A stretch of DNA of 64,000 bases from Apostichopus japonicus (GCF_037975245.1 NC_092576.1:18902611-18966610); one strand, 5' to 3'; shown: positions 13,006 through 25,927, numbered from the stretch's first letter. Notes: a model not told the origin generated them from the sequence alone. Numbers and translations: made by a program.

Positions 13006-13214
13006 ATTCATATCTCCTGTGTGGATATATCCCTCTGCTCTCCTAGAGTTGATGAGTCTGGTCTGAACCTTATCCTTAAGTCTGGTCTCTCTCTCTCAAT
13101 CCTGAGTTCTCTACAGAAGCTGGTGATCTATGACAGCATCAGGAGACTAACTAATGGAGAGTTGAGGGCCATCTTATCTTACTCCGCACAGTGTACAAGC
13201 TTGAAGGAGCTGAA
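13006..13214 (+). CDS. Isolated leucine-rich-repeat exon, NLR-like
   Basis: An uninterrupted 69-codon segment (plus 2 nt) lies between a good acceptor (TTCATTCTAG ending at 13005) and a consensus donor (GTAAGT at 13215). The peptide contains LSSLQKLVIYDSIRRLT and NGELRAILSYSAQCTSLKEL. Leucine spacing fits the LRR pattern, with a C-T-S-L-K-E-L type turn that is common in NACHT/NLR proteins of echinoderms and other invertebrate deuterostomes. In such proteins the LRR region senses ligand or self-inhibits the NACHT ATPase. No NACHT, death or CARD domain is in the window, and no upstream exon was found. The exon starts in phase 0 and ends with 2 nt, so the next exon must supply one base. The segments at 14708 and 19960 meet that requirement. 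It may be the 3' part of a gene that begins outside, or an orphan exon. Confidence 0.6.
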
Positions 13215-16200
13215 GTAAGTATTCCGGTGTAGATGTTATAGTCATCATAACAGTTAAACATGGAATTAATTAATAATAGTTATCAATATTAAACTAACAA
13301 TAGAGAATGTAAATGTTGTATTTTAATGCCAAAGATTGGATTTAATAAGTTTAATTCGATTTAAATTAATAAAGTTGGCAATCGTGAAAGGAATTCTGTA
13401 GGGTTTTAAGATAAATAAAACGAAATGCAATGGATTAATAGGTAATATTTTTAGAGAGGGGGTTGGTAGAGAGGGTTGAAGGGGTGAGTTGGGGTTGTTT
13501 AAAACGTTCTTTGTTTGGATTATTGTTACACTTTAAATCAGAAATTGGTTAAGAATGACAGTAATGTGTATTAGGATCAAACAAGAGTTATTTACACAAC
13601 GTATTTGGATTTTACTAATTGTAGTGAGTATTATGAATATTCTAAAATAGAGTTTTTGAGTTTTATAAGTAATCAATGTTTCTTTTGAAATTGAAATCTC
13701 CCAAAAATGTGTTTAATTATCTAATTTTATTTAACAAATATGTTTAACATGATTAATATAAAAGTAGTGAATCATGGCAATAAAAGATAGCAAAACCATA
13801 TAAATTTATTGTTCAAAACCCAAGAAATAAATGACACTACTCTAAGAAAACTGAACTATATACCAAACAAGCAACCAATAAACAGTTTTTGTTTTCGCAG
13901 TTTCAAAAATAGTTAATCAAAATAAGTTAATAAACAAATATGAACACGAAAAGAAAAATGAGTAATTGTACCTAAGTTTCTTTAGCTATTTTTTTAATAC
14001 AATATACATCATTAAGTCAAATCTGCAACTCATAAATTCTAGCGGTAAAACTAATTCAAACAGAAAGACATCAAGGTTTTCTGTATATTTTGTAAAACAA
14101 TGTCATACCAAATCATTTAAATTATACTTGATTTCACTTATTATTTTAAAGAATAAAAAACAAAGCACTGACACGTGACCTTCATATTTTTAAATGTTGT
14201 AAAGTTCATTTAAAAATTCCCGTTGATTAAAAATGAAATGCCTGTACTTAATATTACTTGATATTTGTATCGACCATGAAATCCATACTTTGTCCTAAAC
14301 AATTGAATGTTGTTGACTCCCAACCCGCCCGACCCTTCACTCATATTAGTCATTCGAACACCGGTTTCACTCAATACATTCCCGACACCAATCTAATTTT
14401 ATCCATTTACCAATCCACTTTCACTATTGCGACCCCTTTCAACGTACATTCAATACCCTCTTGGTCTTTGCAGTTTCCCTATTCACTGTATTTTTACCCT
14501 TCTTACATCCTAGCCCTATCATCACCCCCTTTGTTCCTGTCACCGAGTATTTTGTTTTCAATATCTTAGTTCCATTGTCAGTTAATTGTGTTTTTTATTT
14601 GTTTATTCATGACCATTGTTTCCTTTACATATGCCTACTAAGAATAGTTTGTAGTTTTATACACAGAAACGTAAACCTTGCTGATATATAAATATACTTT
14701 TTTTCAGACAAGACTCAGGAGTTAAATTTATTGCACAACGAATATAGTTTAATATATTGCTAATACTTTGCACATTCATTAGTTTCTCAGATCAACCTCA
14801 TACAAAGTTTTCCCATTTCCACATTCACATATTAACGTTCATGTTATCAGTTGATATGTTCCACAGTGTATTACGTGTTACTAAAAGCAAGTAAAGAAAT
14901 ATGAAAGTCGCCCGATCCCGCCGCACCCAACACTACAAAGAAAAATAGGAAGAACTGTTCAGTAAATACCATAAAAAATACCATATAAAAAAATATATTC
15001 AGCACATGTCATATTGTCAATGCCATTCGAAAAATAAATGTAACCACGGAAAACGTGTCACTGGAGAGTCTTATACATTGGCAGTATTGCTTGGTCGTAT
15101 TATAAAAAAACAACGTAATAAACATCTATGATTGTTCTCTTTCTAGCCTATTCGTGTTCTATCCCAATCCCCGTGTTCAGTTTGCTCCTCAGTAAGTTTA
15201 GTCTAACCTCATCAACCCTTTAAACGCCCTACCTGTTCCCGCCACCGCCCATCCCTTCGCCATCCCTTAATAAATATGCATCTGTATGCTTTTAAAGACC
15301 CCCTCAAATCCATTCCATGTTTCTACCCGATAACATCATCTCCGGTTTAGTACACACAGTAGGCCTACTCTGCTTCTTACAATAGTTGTCTGTACAAATA
15401 CACACAAAGCTTACATTATACAGACAATTGATTCAAACAATTTGTTTTGTAAAGCAAGTCAATAGTAAGAATGACACACCTGGAACTCCCGTAAATACCT
15501 CATTAGATTAATAATAGATGGCACGAACCAGTTAAAGCAATGAATAAAAATAGTTCAACGAGCCACGTGTCCATTGTACCACTCAAATATTGTCAGTGAA
15601 CGTGTCAAAGTAACCATGGAAACATACATTAAGTAGGTCAGTGGGTGTACATCAGTGAATATATGAATCATCCATTGTGGAAATCATCCGAACAGCATAT
15701 ATTATGTCACACGCCTCGTTAATGGATACGTTGCGCCTTTATTGTTGGTTATTATTTATAAGTTTTGCAAATTGCTTCCATTGGTTTTCCCCACATGCTC
15801 CCATGCAAACCGATCAGAGAAAAGTTGAATAGAAGAGGGTTTATAGACAACACAAAGTTATGATTAAAGTTTAAAAGAAGGAATGATTCTTGTTATGTTC
15901 AGTTTCTCTTCTTGAATTCAAGTTGGACTTCTCTTTGGTAGAAATCTGACTAGATAACACACTATTATGTACTCCATAATTTAACTAAGATAGAAGGTAG
16001 TGAATGTATATTTAAATAAAAAAAAAATGTATGTGTTATTATTCCCATTGTTTATCTCCAGATATTGGCAATTACGGTATTGAACGCTTTCCATAAACGG
16101 ACAATACTGGATCGTGTTGAGTGTTCGACCGATTATATGATAAGCCGTTATTACAGATTAGTTCGTATGACAATTGGGCCGATGCCTATTACATACTATT

Positions 16201-18544
16201 TCATCGTTTTTCATGGAACTGGCCTATGCATGATTACAAACCTCTAGGCCAATATACTGAAAGAAGTAAATGCACGACTTAACGTTTCACACTAAGACAA
16301 ATGAAGAACACTGTGATACATATATAAGGCGCTGTGCGTTTATAACGATGAGTCGCAATATTAATTTCCAACACAACACAGTAAATGGCAGTGCTATACA
16401 GACTACAGAGGGGGGGGGGGGGTAGTAGCCATTGGCTACGAAACGCAAGAAAAAAGTTAACGATAGCTGTTCCAACTGGTATTAGAACCATTATCAGTGT
16501 TGCAACTCCAACGTAAATAAAGTAAAAGACCGAACGGAAATAAAATATTCGTAATTTCGTATTCTGATATCGAAATATATAATCTGACATGGAATATAAA
16601 ACAATCCCGGACGTTTGCTTAAAGTTTTTAACTGTTTACATCTGCGAGGGAAAACTTCCGATCGAACGTTGTTTCAAACGATTATTCACAGTAGGTCGAT
16701 GGCGCTTCTGCATTGAATTAGCTACATGTGAGAGAAATCACACAATTAAGTCCCATTGACTTTGTAAATACTTGGGCGCATTTGCAATCTGAACAGTTAT
16801 GAGGCCCGACCGTTCTCTTTAGACTAGCCTAATGTACGTAGAGTCCACAATGAGCAAAGCCTTATCCAATTTTCACGAACGGTGAATAGGCCAAAGTGGT
16901 TAAAAAGTATATTGTTTTGGTTTTATATTTAGTAAAGACAATACACCTTTCTTATCAATTGTTAAACATGGATAAAAGGAGGTTTTGTTAGTTGCAAGAA
17001 GCGAAGTGAAAACAAAAATGTGTCCCTCTAAGCTTTTCTCGTGTATACTGTATGATGTTAACTGAATAGTATATCGAAGAGCAATATAACAATCTCGCGT
17101 GAGGGACTGTCGATACCGTTACTTTCCCCTGCTTTCAAAAGGGTTGAATGGAATGATCTACATTTTTCTCCCGTTGTGGTTGTGGTGAATCACAAGCGCG
17201 AAAAATACAATCCTTTATGTGGAACGTAATAGTCGGTTCCGCATAATCGGTAGCGCAATGGATTTGCCGATGCTCGGTCCGATGCGGATTATCTAACCGA
17301 TTATCGGTCGAACACTAATCGAATCACAGTTGAATGGTATCGATGTGTTAGATTATTTAGCAGGAAAACAAGTTACAAGGTCATTAAGTATGTATTGAGA
17401 AGAAATAGTATGCGTGTCTTACAAACAGCTAAACAATAATAATAAGATGGTTTAAAATCGTATTGATGTTTTTGTTTTTGTATAAAGCATTGTGCGAGCT
17501 TAGTAGATAACCCTTATAAAAAGAATGCTTAATAGCCTCCAATCAAATATGCGATATTAAATATAGTCCTTGAAATTATCATAAGGCATCCTCGATTTGT
17601 CACCTTTATTTGACGTCAGAGTCCGAATCGAACAATATGTTTAGATATGCACGTTATCCTTCTGTTAGAATTTCTCATTTGAAAATATTTCGCCAAACTC
17701 AATCATATGCTACAACAAAGGTTCAATGTTTCACACTCTCCCTCTACCCCTACCACAGGATCGGTTAATTCATATCGGCCCAATGCAACATATATGTGTA
17801 GTCGATTCTTAATGGCTGAAAATATTTTTGATGGTATGAAAACAGCGGTTTGCTGAAAAAGGGGGAAAGACGAGTGTTGTTAACCCCCCACATGTCAAAC
17901 TAAGATTCATATATATTTGGTATATTTGCTTTTAGTTACCAGTATAAAGACACAGCAAATGTTTGCGATGTAACCGTCCATTTACCGTGTCAGGGGCGAC
18001 GGAGCCGTGAACAAAACTGGGGGTGGGGGTGATTAGGCACATACATACTTCTCCACTCTGATTAACCTGAAAATTGGCCTCCGTTTGTTCATGGAAAGAT
18101 CCTACTTTTGTTATTAAAACTGGTAGTTGGGAGAGTGCCCCCTCCCGGCAGTAAATTTGAGTACGCGATGGGCGACGGTGAAAAATCAAAGGGAGCAACA
18201 CCAAAAATATGTAAATGTACTCGAAGTTAGGGATGGGGCCGATGGTGGAGGAGGGGGCAAACTTTAGAGAAAGCGCTACAAATGGAGAGAAAACGTTTGT
18301 AATACGACCTTACGGTATCAGGTTCGACTATCCCGAACTTCTCCTATATTTAGTAGAAGTGGGTTAATTGCATATATAATTATGTTAATAATGATTTTGG
18401 GAACTTTGAGAGTCATTTGAGGTAAACAGGACACAACAAGTAGAAACCTCGAAACGACATTATCTCAGCAGTACCATATGGATTAATCTTATATTTAATA
18501 CATTACTGATATTTACAAGGTGATACCTATCAATTAGGTCAAAG
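13215..18544. other. Mostly non-coding; possible intron and flank
   Basis: Apart from the candidate terminal exon at 14708-14747, I see no gene. Frames at 13966-14178, 14258-14691 and 16065-16247 lack recognisable motifs. A G12 run lies at about 16411-16422. The sequence is AT-rich with no clear repeats longer than a few tens of bases. Confidence 0.5.
14708..14747 (+). CDS. Candidate terminal exon following the LRR exon
   Basis: A T-rich tract ending in TTTTTTTCAG precedes this segment. If the LRR exon (13006-13214, ending with two spare bases) is spliced here, the first base completes a lysine codon. The frame then reads QDSGVKFIAQRI before TAG at 14745-14747. The D-x-G-V-K-x-I-A pattern fits the helical half of an LRR unit, which is what should follow. 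It is short, so the match could be chance. A competing phase-compatible segment lies at 19960-20096. Confidence 0.3.
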
Positions 18545-18706
18545 CATTGGCGTAGAACCCAAGAGGGGGGCGGGTGGTGTTCGGTCGTCCCCACCCCCTA
18601 CACTTCTGAAGATGCATGCCCTAATTGACTTAAACATTTTCACACAGTACAGTTTTGGCTAGTGAGGCTCTAACCCCAAACTTTCAAATACGGATCTACG
18701 CCCATG
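18545..18706. mobile_element. 162-bp TIR element (MITE-like)
   Basis: CATTGGCGTAGAACC (18545-18559) pairs with GGATCTACGCCCATG (18692-18706), 13 of 15 positions complementary. A G-rich block follows the left end and C-rich blocks lie inside. It has no coding capacity. The terminus resembles that of 4483-4892 (CATAGGCGTAGGAG), and a one-ended relative (CAGTGGCGTCGCCAG followed by a G12 run) sits near 20403-20444. Confidence 0.5.
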
Positions 18707-20854
18707 CTCAAAGTTCTCTACACAGATCTGACACTGAAAAAAAAAAAAATCAGCTGCAGACCTACGTCAGTGGATAATTTTTGGCTATATTCCAAGCCAA
18801 GGAGCAGTGCCGTTGAGTTTCTTGTCATTTCATTGTTAATTTTATATAGGTTTCCTGCATCACGCATCGGTTTTTTTTTTTTTTTTTGGGGGGGGGAGGG
18901 GACTCGTAAAGAGAATTTAATGAAAATTCATCTCAAGAATATATGCGCTACATGCGGGGTGGGGGCAACCACGAAATAAAATGTAATGAACAGGCGCCTC
19001 AGTAACATGTAAGCTACGCGCGTGGTTGCAATGTCTCTCTGAGAGGCCATATATTTGTATTCACATTGTTTTTTTTTTCATATGTGATATAACTGGATGG
19101 TTGTTGACCTCGCAGACGCGCACATTATCTATTCGTCTTGCCGCCCAAAATTGTTTAAGTTTTTGCACCAAAAAGGAAAATTGAAGTTACGAATGTAGTT
19201 TAATAAATGGAAATGATAGCATCATTTGCATCTAAAGCCCTTTTCGAAAAACACAAATTTAAATATTGTACGGGGACATCCCCTCTCATTAACCCCTCCC
19301 CCATGATCCACCGCTATCTGCTTGAAAATAGGGACAGAAAATTGACTTTCATCCCTTTCGTTCTTACTCCGCTTCAGTGCACGTTCTTGCAGGTTTGTCA
19401 CGCCGCCATTGCGTTGGAAATTATTGTGTAGTATCTTAAACAATTTTGAGATTAAGAAACAATATTTCAGCTTTAATATTCATTATTTCTATATTTCATA
19501 TTTCACAAGTAAACTCGACCAATCTTAGACATATTATTTCGCATTTAAGGTGAAAAGGAGTCAGGAAGACGACCTATAAAATCAAATAAATTTACCGAAA
19601 ATAACACACGATGTAAATCACGTGATCCGAGCGGAAAGGGCATGCGGTTGTTACAAAGAGCCTGTATAAATCCGTTTTATGTGTACACTGTTGTATTGTT
19701 ATACATAAGCACAATTTCGCCAGTTCTGGTAATGTGGACGGCTGTACATTTCACAGTTACTATCAATCACATACATTTACATACATCAGTTCCAACTATC
19801 ATCATTATTATCTACATTACTATAGCCATTCTATTTTATTTTTTGTGCAATCGTTGAAGTACAAGGCTCAGAATTATCAATCAGGTGTGATTATTTTCTT
19901 GTTATCTGTTGTTTACTTTGCTTATTTTCATTTATTTGGTAAACATTAAACCATATTAGGAGGACATTCCCATACGTCCTCTACATCTTGCACGATGGTT
20001 ACTCTACTTCTCTCCATAGATTTGATTTTTACGATCTGCCAGACACTATTCCGGTTGGATACATTCCATCATCCTTGAAATCAAGAAATGTGAAAGGTAT
20101 TGTCACAATGACGTCATAATGGACACGTTTCAAATTTCGTACATTTATTTGGAGTCTTAATCCACTATGTGAATGTCTGTCGACTTGTTGATTGTAGTTG
20201 ATTCACATAAAAGAGAGTAATGCATTTGTATGAAGGAGACACCCAAACAGAGTCTTGTGATAATTAACAACAAACCGAATGATATATATTTAACAACCCT
20301 TCATATTGATATGCATAGTTGATTTGATTTCGCTCTTTTGCGATCACTGCCCTATAAGATGTTTTTGTGAGTAATCATTACATCAATTGATGAGAGCAAA
20401 GCACCAGTGGCGTCGCCAGACAGTTAAATCGGAGGGGGGGGGGGGCACAGCACTTAATAAGAGGGAGCACAATGTTTGTGAATGCTCTCCTGGGGAATGG
20501 ATCTAAGGGGAGTGGGTTCCCTTTACCTTTTGAGGAATGTTTGATTAATTAAGGGTCCTTCGATGCAATCTGGTGCTAGATTTTGCAACTTGAAGTAACT
20601 TTATGTTCAAGAATTTTCGGGCTTAGTCTGTCCGATATTTATGTTTTTAATTGAGACGGATAAAAAAGTTATACAAAAAACGGAAATTAACCCTTTCACT
20701 TTTCAATTTTTTTTAAACAAGAGTTTTGAAACTTTTACATTTAAGTTCATACAGGGAGTAGTAAAGTTTAAGCACTAGCGGTTCACGCCGGGGCCTCTGT
20801 TACCTGGTTAGTGAGAAAACAACTGGTTATTGTGATGGTCGGTGGAGAAAAAAG
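18707..20854. other. Non-coding with one exon-like segment
   Basis: A T17 plus G run lies at about 18871-18899. The segment 19960-20096 is bounded by ATTAG and AG|GTATTG and is open in the frame needed to follow the LRR exon. It encodes YVLYILHDGYSTSLHRFDFY and PVGYIPSSLKSRN. It does not look like an LRR, so I rate it as a weak alternative exon. Near 20403 a terminus-like CAGTGGCGTCGCCAG with a G12 run marks a probable repeat remnant. Confidence 0.4.
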
Positions 20855-22740
20855 TTTTACTGATGTACATAATACGTTTCGTCCTTTGTAAAAACAGTTT
20901 TTGTTTGAGGTTTGTTTTGAACATTATACAAATCGCATCTGGGGAGGGGGCACCTGGGGGAAGATATTTTTCGGGGAGGGAACGTGCCCCTCCCCCCCCC
21001 CAGCTTCGAGTGCTCTTCATCCGTATAATAATTTCGTTTTCGGTATTCATACACGAAACAATACATTAAAAGAAAGGGCATCTTCGACGAAAGCAAATCT
21101 GTGTTTTCTATTGCAATTGATGGGTTCTCTTTTTTTTTTCCCTCGTATATGAGGTAGCTTGACGTTAATCGCGATAAATTGATTAACGATCGCAATTTTC
21201 GTCACCGCCTCTGTGGCGGGCCATCAGTCTCACATCATGGGAGATCGACTTATACCGATTTAAATCGACATATACCAGTTTCATTCTACATATCATCGAT
21301 TTAAATCGATATGTACCAGTTTCATTCTACATATCATCGATTTATTTTACTTATCTTCGATTTAAATCGATGATATGTAAAATAAATCGATGATATGTCC
21401 ATTTAAATCGACATCTACCAGTTTAAATCGATGATATGTCGAATTAAATCGGTAGAAGTCAATTTCCGTGGACTTATACCAGTTTCTAGCGTCTCAAATT
21501 GACATATACCTATTTAAATCGACGTATCATCGATTTAGCTCATTGACATATTCCAAATCCCGATTTCGGTGATGATTGACATGTGGAGATACATCACGTG
21601 TAGTCACCTGACAAGGCGGGAGAATAATTGAAAATAAACACGAGCACAGTGGAATGCATGATTTGAGCTTGAATACTGTAACTGTTAAACCCCATGGGTA
21701 TATATTTAGCTTCATTAAAACGTAACCTTACAGTAGGCCTCACTGCAGAACAATATCATCTTTGTTTATGGTGTAACTGGAGTAGGTAATTGCATCTGTG
21801 TACGTACTGTGGGCCTATTCAGTTGCATGTGTATTCCTATACTATAGCGCCACGTGTTTGAGTAGACAAGCCCAGTTTGCATTGAGATAATTGCACGTCA
21901 TTGACATTGAGATAATTGCACGACATTGACATATGAGTTTTTTCAGCCTTATTGTTACACCGAAATCTTTTGCAAGTAATTGTTCATAATTACCATTGAC
22001 ATAACCATGATGAACACCCTTGCTGGCTTCGTAATTTTGGAAGTATTAAATTATTCGCCCGCCTTGTCAGGTGACTACACGTGATGTATCTCCACATGTC
22101 AATCATCACCGAAATCGGGATTTGGAATATGTTAATGAGCTAAATCGATGATATGTCGATTTAAATAGGTATATGTCAATTTGAGACGCTAGAAACTGGT
22201 ATAAGTCCACGGAAATTGACTTCTACCGATTTAATTCGACATATCATCGATTTAAACTGGTAGATGTCGATTTAAATGGACATATCATCGATTTATTTTA
22301 CATATTATCGATTTAAATCGATGATAAGTAAAATAAATCGATGATATGTAGAATGAAACTGGTATATGTCGATTTAAATTGACATATACCAGTTTCATTC
22401 TACATATCATCGATTTAAATCGACATATACCAGTTTACTTCGACATATCATCGAGTTATTTTACTTATCATCGATTTAAATCGATGATAAGTAAAATAAA
22501 TCGATGATATGTCGAATGAAACTGGTATATGTCGATTTAAATCGATGATATGTAGAATGAAACTGGTACATGTCGATTTAAATCGGTATAAGTCGATCTC
22601 CCATGATTTGAGACTGATGGCCCGCAATACGCCTCCCCCCCCCCCCAGGTCCCCTTTCCCCCAGATGCGATTTGTAGTGCAAACAAAACACTCAAACAAT
22701 TTTTTTTTAAGGACGAAACTTATTATGTTCATCAGTAAAA
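20855..22740. mobile_element. Foldback element with long composite inverted repeats
   Basis: The outer ends match in inverse orientation: TTTTACTGATG at 20855 pairs with CATCAGTAAAA ending at 22740. The match continues inward through TTTCGTCC and AAATCGCATCTGGGG to a G/C-rich tract. The inner arms are 21216-21629 (about 414 bp) and 22049-22625 (about 577 bp). Both run from GCGGGCCATCAG at the outer side to CCTGACAAGGCGGG at the inner side. The arms are filled with short palindromes such as ATCGATTTAAATCGAT and CATATCATCGATTT, alternating with TATACCAGTTTCATTC. The right arm has extra units, so the arms differ in length. About 420 bp of unrelated sequence lies between them and no transposase is present. 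This fits a foldback-type non-autonomous DNA transposon; the superfamily is unknown. Confidence 0.75.
21630..22048. other. Spacer (loop) of the foldback element
   Basis: Unique sequence between the inverted arms. It holds a short direct duplication of TTGAGATAATTGCACG (about 21880-21925) separated by a CACG/CATTGACA linker. There is no coding frame. Confidence 0.6.
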
Positions 22741-23786
22741 TGATTAAACGCTTAATGCATTTGTTACACGATCGCAGCCCTTGTATCATGTCACTCGGCA
22801 CACACCACGTAAGGAAAGGGGTGATTGATGACTTATATGTACTTATAGGTAAGAGTTGCTTTGCGCTGCCTTTAAAACTAAATATCGACCACGTGAAGAT
22901 TTAAAGTGTCGACATTTCCGATTCACTATTCCGGCCAAATTAGACACTTTTAATGCGTAAAAATTGCATTGACCATAAATGCCGTCGGTGCCCTTACTCA
23001 GATTCATTTTTGCCGTCATGCCCTTCCCATTTGCCGTCATGCCCTTCACAATTGGAAACTACCAATGACATTTTTGTCGTGCCCCATTTGAGGCTTATGT
23101 CAAGCCCTGGACTAATTTGGTAGTGAAAGAGATCTTAGCTTACACTAACGCGGTATTTGTATACAGGAAAATATAATTTCCCTATTATTAATTGAGAACG
23201 CGATTTCATATGCATGCGAACGAGGGAGTGGGGTGTCACAAACTTTAACGTATACGTTTATTAAAACTTCTTTTAAATACGGGCAGTGATATTGTTCAAT
23301 GTTATAATTGTGTATGTAAAGTCTTAATAACACGATGTTAGATTATACATACCTACCTTCCTCCTCCATAAAGGACAAATAGAGAGATTGATGTATTTAG
23401 TCTTAATACAGTTGAAAACAAATATACATAAGAAAGTGGATGGAAACAAGACATATGAACCTTAGCTTACAAATCTGACATACCCTTACGACATCGTAAA
23501 TTTGATCACGTGATTATGACGATGATTTGTCTAGTCTTGAAGCTCCATAATTTTACTCAATAAAGTAATTACCAAAAAAACATTTTTTCTCCATTATCAT
23601 AGTGAATTTCATGATCTGTGATGACGTCACTGATGTTGAGTGTTCTCTGATCAGTTCATCGTCTCATGGATTATTATTCTTGATCTGAGCATCAAATACT
23701 CAACTATCATGATTTGGTTTCTTAACGTAGTCCAATTTTCGTTCCTATTTGAGTTGTTTCACATGTTGTATTTATGATAAGTGAAC
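22741..23786. other. Non-coding stretch
   Basis: No gene is recognised. The word TTGCCGTCATGCCCTTC occurs twice, at 23009-23025 and 23031-23047. No other structure is visible. Confidence 0.5.
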
Positions 23787-23974
23787 AACTGATCTGTTAT
23801 ATTAATGACATGATAACAAGTCTAAACTGATTGGTTATATAACTAAGAAAATAATGGTTGTAAACTGATGAGTTATAAAACCGAGATGATCATGATAGTA
23901 AACTGATCGGTAATTTTACTGAGATATAAGGTTTGTAAACTGATCAGCTGTATTAGTGAGATGATAATGATAGT
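23787..23974. repeat. Minisatellite, 37-38-bp unit, five copies
   Basis: AACTGAT recurs at 23787, 23825, 23863, 23901 and 23938, with AAATGAT at 23975. Each unit continues with a GGTTATAT-like segment, then ACTGAGATGATAATGATAGT or variants. Spacing is 38, 38, 38, 37 and 37 bp. Divergence between units is substantial, so the array is old. There is no coding frame through it. Confidence 0.75.
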
Positions 23975-25489
23975 AAAATGATGATGTCAAATTTAAGGAA
24001 TCAACTAGATCGATTCCTCAGCTGATGTGAAGTCATTATCGAAAGCCAATATAATCATGTTAATATAATGTTTGCGATTTCATTCCAGACTAATAAAAAT
24101 GAAGTGTACAATGATACGTTACATTAGTCTCTTTCATTTTATTCATACAGTTTGGAATTCGTATCCTTTTCGACGCCTTAACTTGCAGACCGGTGGATGT
24201 CAGGTAAGATATCATTCACCCTTATGGATAATACATGTCCGCCCTCTGTTTTCCATACAAATTATTAGTAATATCACTATAGTGATAACATCTTTCGGTT
24301 AAATGTACTTGATTGCCGTTAGTACTATAAGGGGAGGGGGGCGGGGCGGGGACTTGCAGTGAGTATAAATCTAAAATACTTAATACAACAGGACTTCCAT
24401 ATCCCTTCCTCTTGTTTCTACTGCAGAACTTCGGTCCAATTAACTTCCTTCTGACAATGAATGTAGTCCGTGTTTATCTCATTACTACAACAACTATAGT
24501 TATAAAATTCAAACAGCTCTCCCCAAGAACATGTTAATAAATATGTAAAATATTGAGTTAAATTAAAGTATAAGGAACAAAATCAATATAATCGTGTTTT
24601 TAGCTTTACTCCTCCATAACGTCCCAATAACACGGGTGTATTGTTGATGATTTATAATTGTTTTCAAACTCTAAAACTCATTTCGTGACAGCTGTACAGC
24701 ATGTAAGTATACAGCAATGAGTTAAGGATAATCGGTTCTAGTAGTTTCAGTTTGTAAAGATGCAACGTTTTCTTTCGCAACATTCTAAGAAAAGCGGAAT
24801 TTAACGCTGTGCCAGAAAGGATGAGAAAAGTAAGGGTGGGAGCTGTCAAATATCACCAAGGGGGTAGGATATTGAGAGCATTGTTTTCCTGAATATCATG
24901 CAGCGCTCACAACACTAAGTTTAAAACTGGCACACCCGTATCACTTCCATGTCAGTGACACCGTTGATATTACAAGTATTGTAAAAGGTATTCCTTTCGG
25001 TTTGTTACATATTGTGCAATATTTTGATGTTTATGCCGTGTTTCTATTAGTGTGGGTTGTGCATGTTCATCCAATGAGCTTTAAGTTGTACGTCAGCCAA
25101 TGTTATACTAATCTGAATAAACAATAACTTAAACTATAGTTATCATTCCCTTAAAAATATTAGAGATAAATGAGTTCATAATTGAGTAGATTGAACTTAG
25201 AATAAAGAGTAGCAATAATGAAGTTTTATGAGATCTGCATTTTGTGATATTTTTGTTACAATCTGCTGGTAGAAAATTTGACCGTGAAGAAAACATCATG
25301 TTACTTAAGTCCAAAAATCCCACAACGAAAATTTAAAGAACTGTTTCTAACAAACAAATATCCGTGACACTAAATTCGAGGGAACCAAATTGTCAAACTT
25401 TGTTTAAAGGACAACTAATTCACTAATCAGGAGTAGTCACGTGATTGGAACAACACATTTAGATCCCTTAGCTTGTTGCAGGGTATCCA
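23975..25489. other. Non-coding stretch
   Basis: No supported gene. Segment 24089-24203 has AG and GTAAGA at its borders but encodes nothing recognisable. A G-rich tract (GGGGAGGGGGGCGGGGCGGGG) lies near 24331-24351. Confidence 0.5.
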
Positions 25490-25800
25490 ATAATTCTGCG
25501 AATATTACTTGGTTTGGTTTTTGTTTCTGCCCCTCGCTTATGGAACCAACTCCCTTTAAAAAATCAGACAAGCAGCTATTCTCTCTAACTTTAAGAAGAG
25601 TATCAAATCCCACTTCATGACAAAAGCTTTTATATAATCTTGAACCATTAAGTTTGTCTTCTATCATTGTTTTGTATTATTATCATTATTATGTATTGTT
25701 TGTATCATTTCTAATTGTTAATTGCGCCATGAACATTCTTTGAGTGGTGTGTGCGCATTATAAGTCGTATTAGTATTATTATAATTATTATTATTAAAAT
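25490..25800 (+). mobile_element. 3' end of a CR1/L2-like LINE
   Basis: On the + strand the frame near 25527 reads FVSAPRLWNQLP, the standard C-terminal motif of CR1/L2-type reverse transcriptase ORFs. A frameshift in the A-run near 25557 is followed by IRQAAILSNFKKSIKSHF and a stop near 25640. The tail then runs through GTGTGCGCATTATAAGTCGT into ATT-type repeats (to about 25800), as LINE 3' UTRs of this group commonly do. Everything upstream of the C-terminus is missing, so this is a typical 5'-truncated copy. A 76-codon frame on the opposite strand is a shadow. Confidence 0.75.
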
Positions 25801-25927
25801 TTTACAAACTATTACGTAATAGGCAGTTTGATTTCATTTTAATAAGAACGTTCAACCAGTGACTAAATTCTCACCTTATTTGTCTTTAACCATTACCCAT
25901 CTTATTTACTTATAATAAGATCAGCTT

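Noticed and set aside
15145-15192. Short segment between TTCTCTTTCTAG and GTAAGT resembling a small exon
   Set aside because: About 45 nt with no family signal; splice-like words are frequent in this AT-rich DNA.
18318-18346. GGTTCGACTATCCC-like text resembling a tRNA T-arm
   Set aside because: No A box, acceptor stem or anticodon arm at the required distances.
21216-22625. Regularly repeated ATCGATTT words that could be taken for a CRISPR-like array
   Set aside because: The repeats are palindromic pieces of two inverted arms without unique spacers, in a eukaryotic genome.
24089-24203. Exon-like segment bounded by CATTCCAG and GTAAGA
   Set aside because: The open frame encodes nothing recognisable and the frame required to follow the other candidate exons contains a stop.
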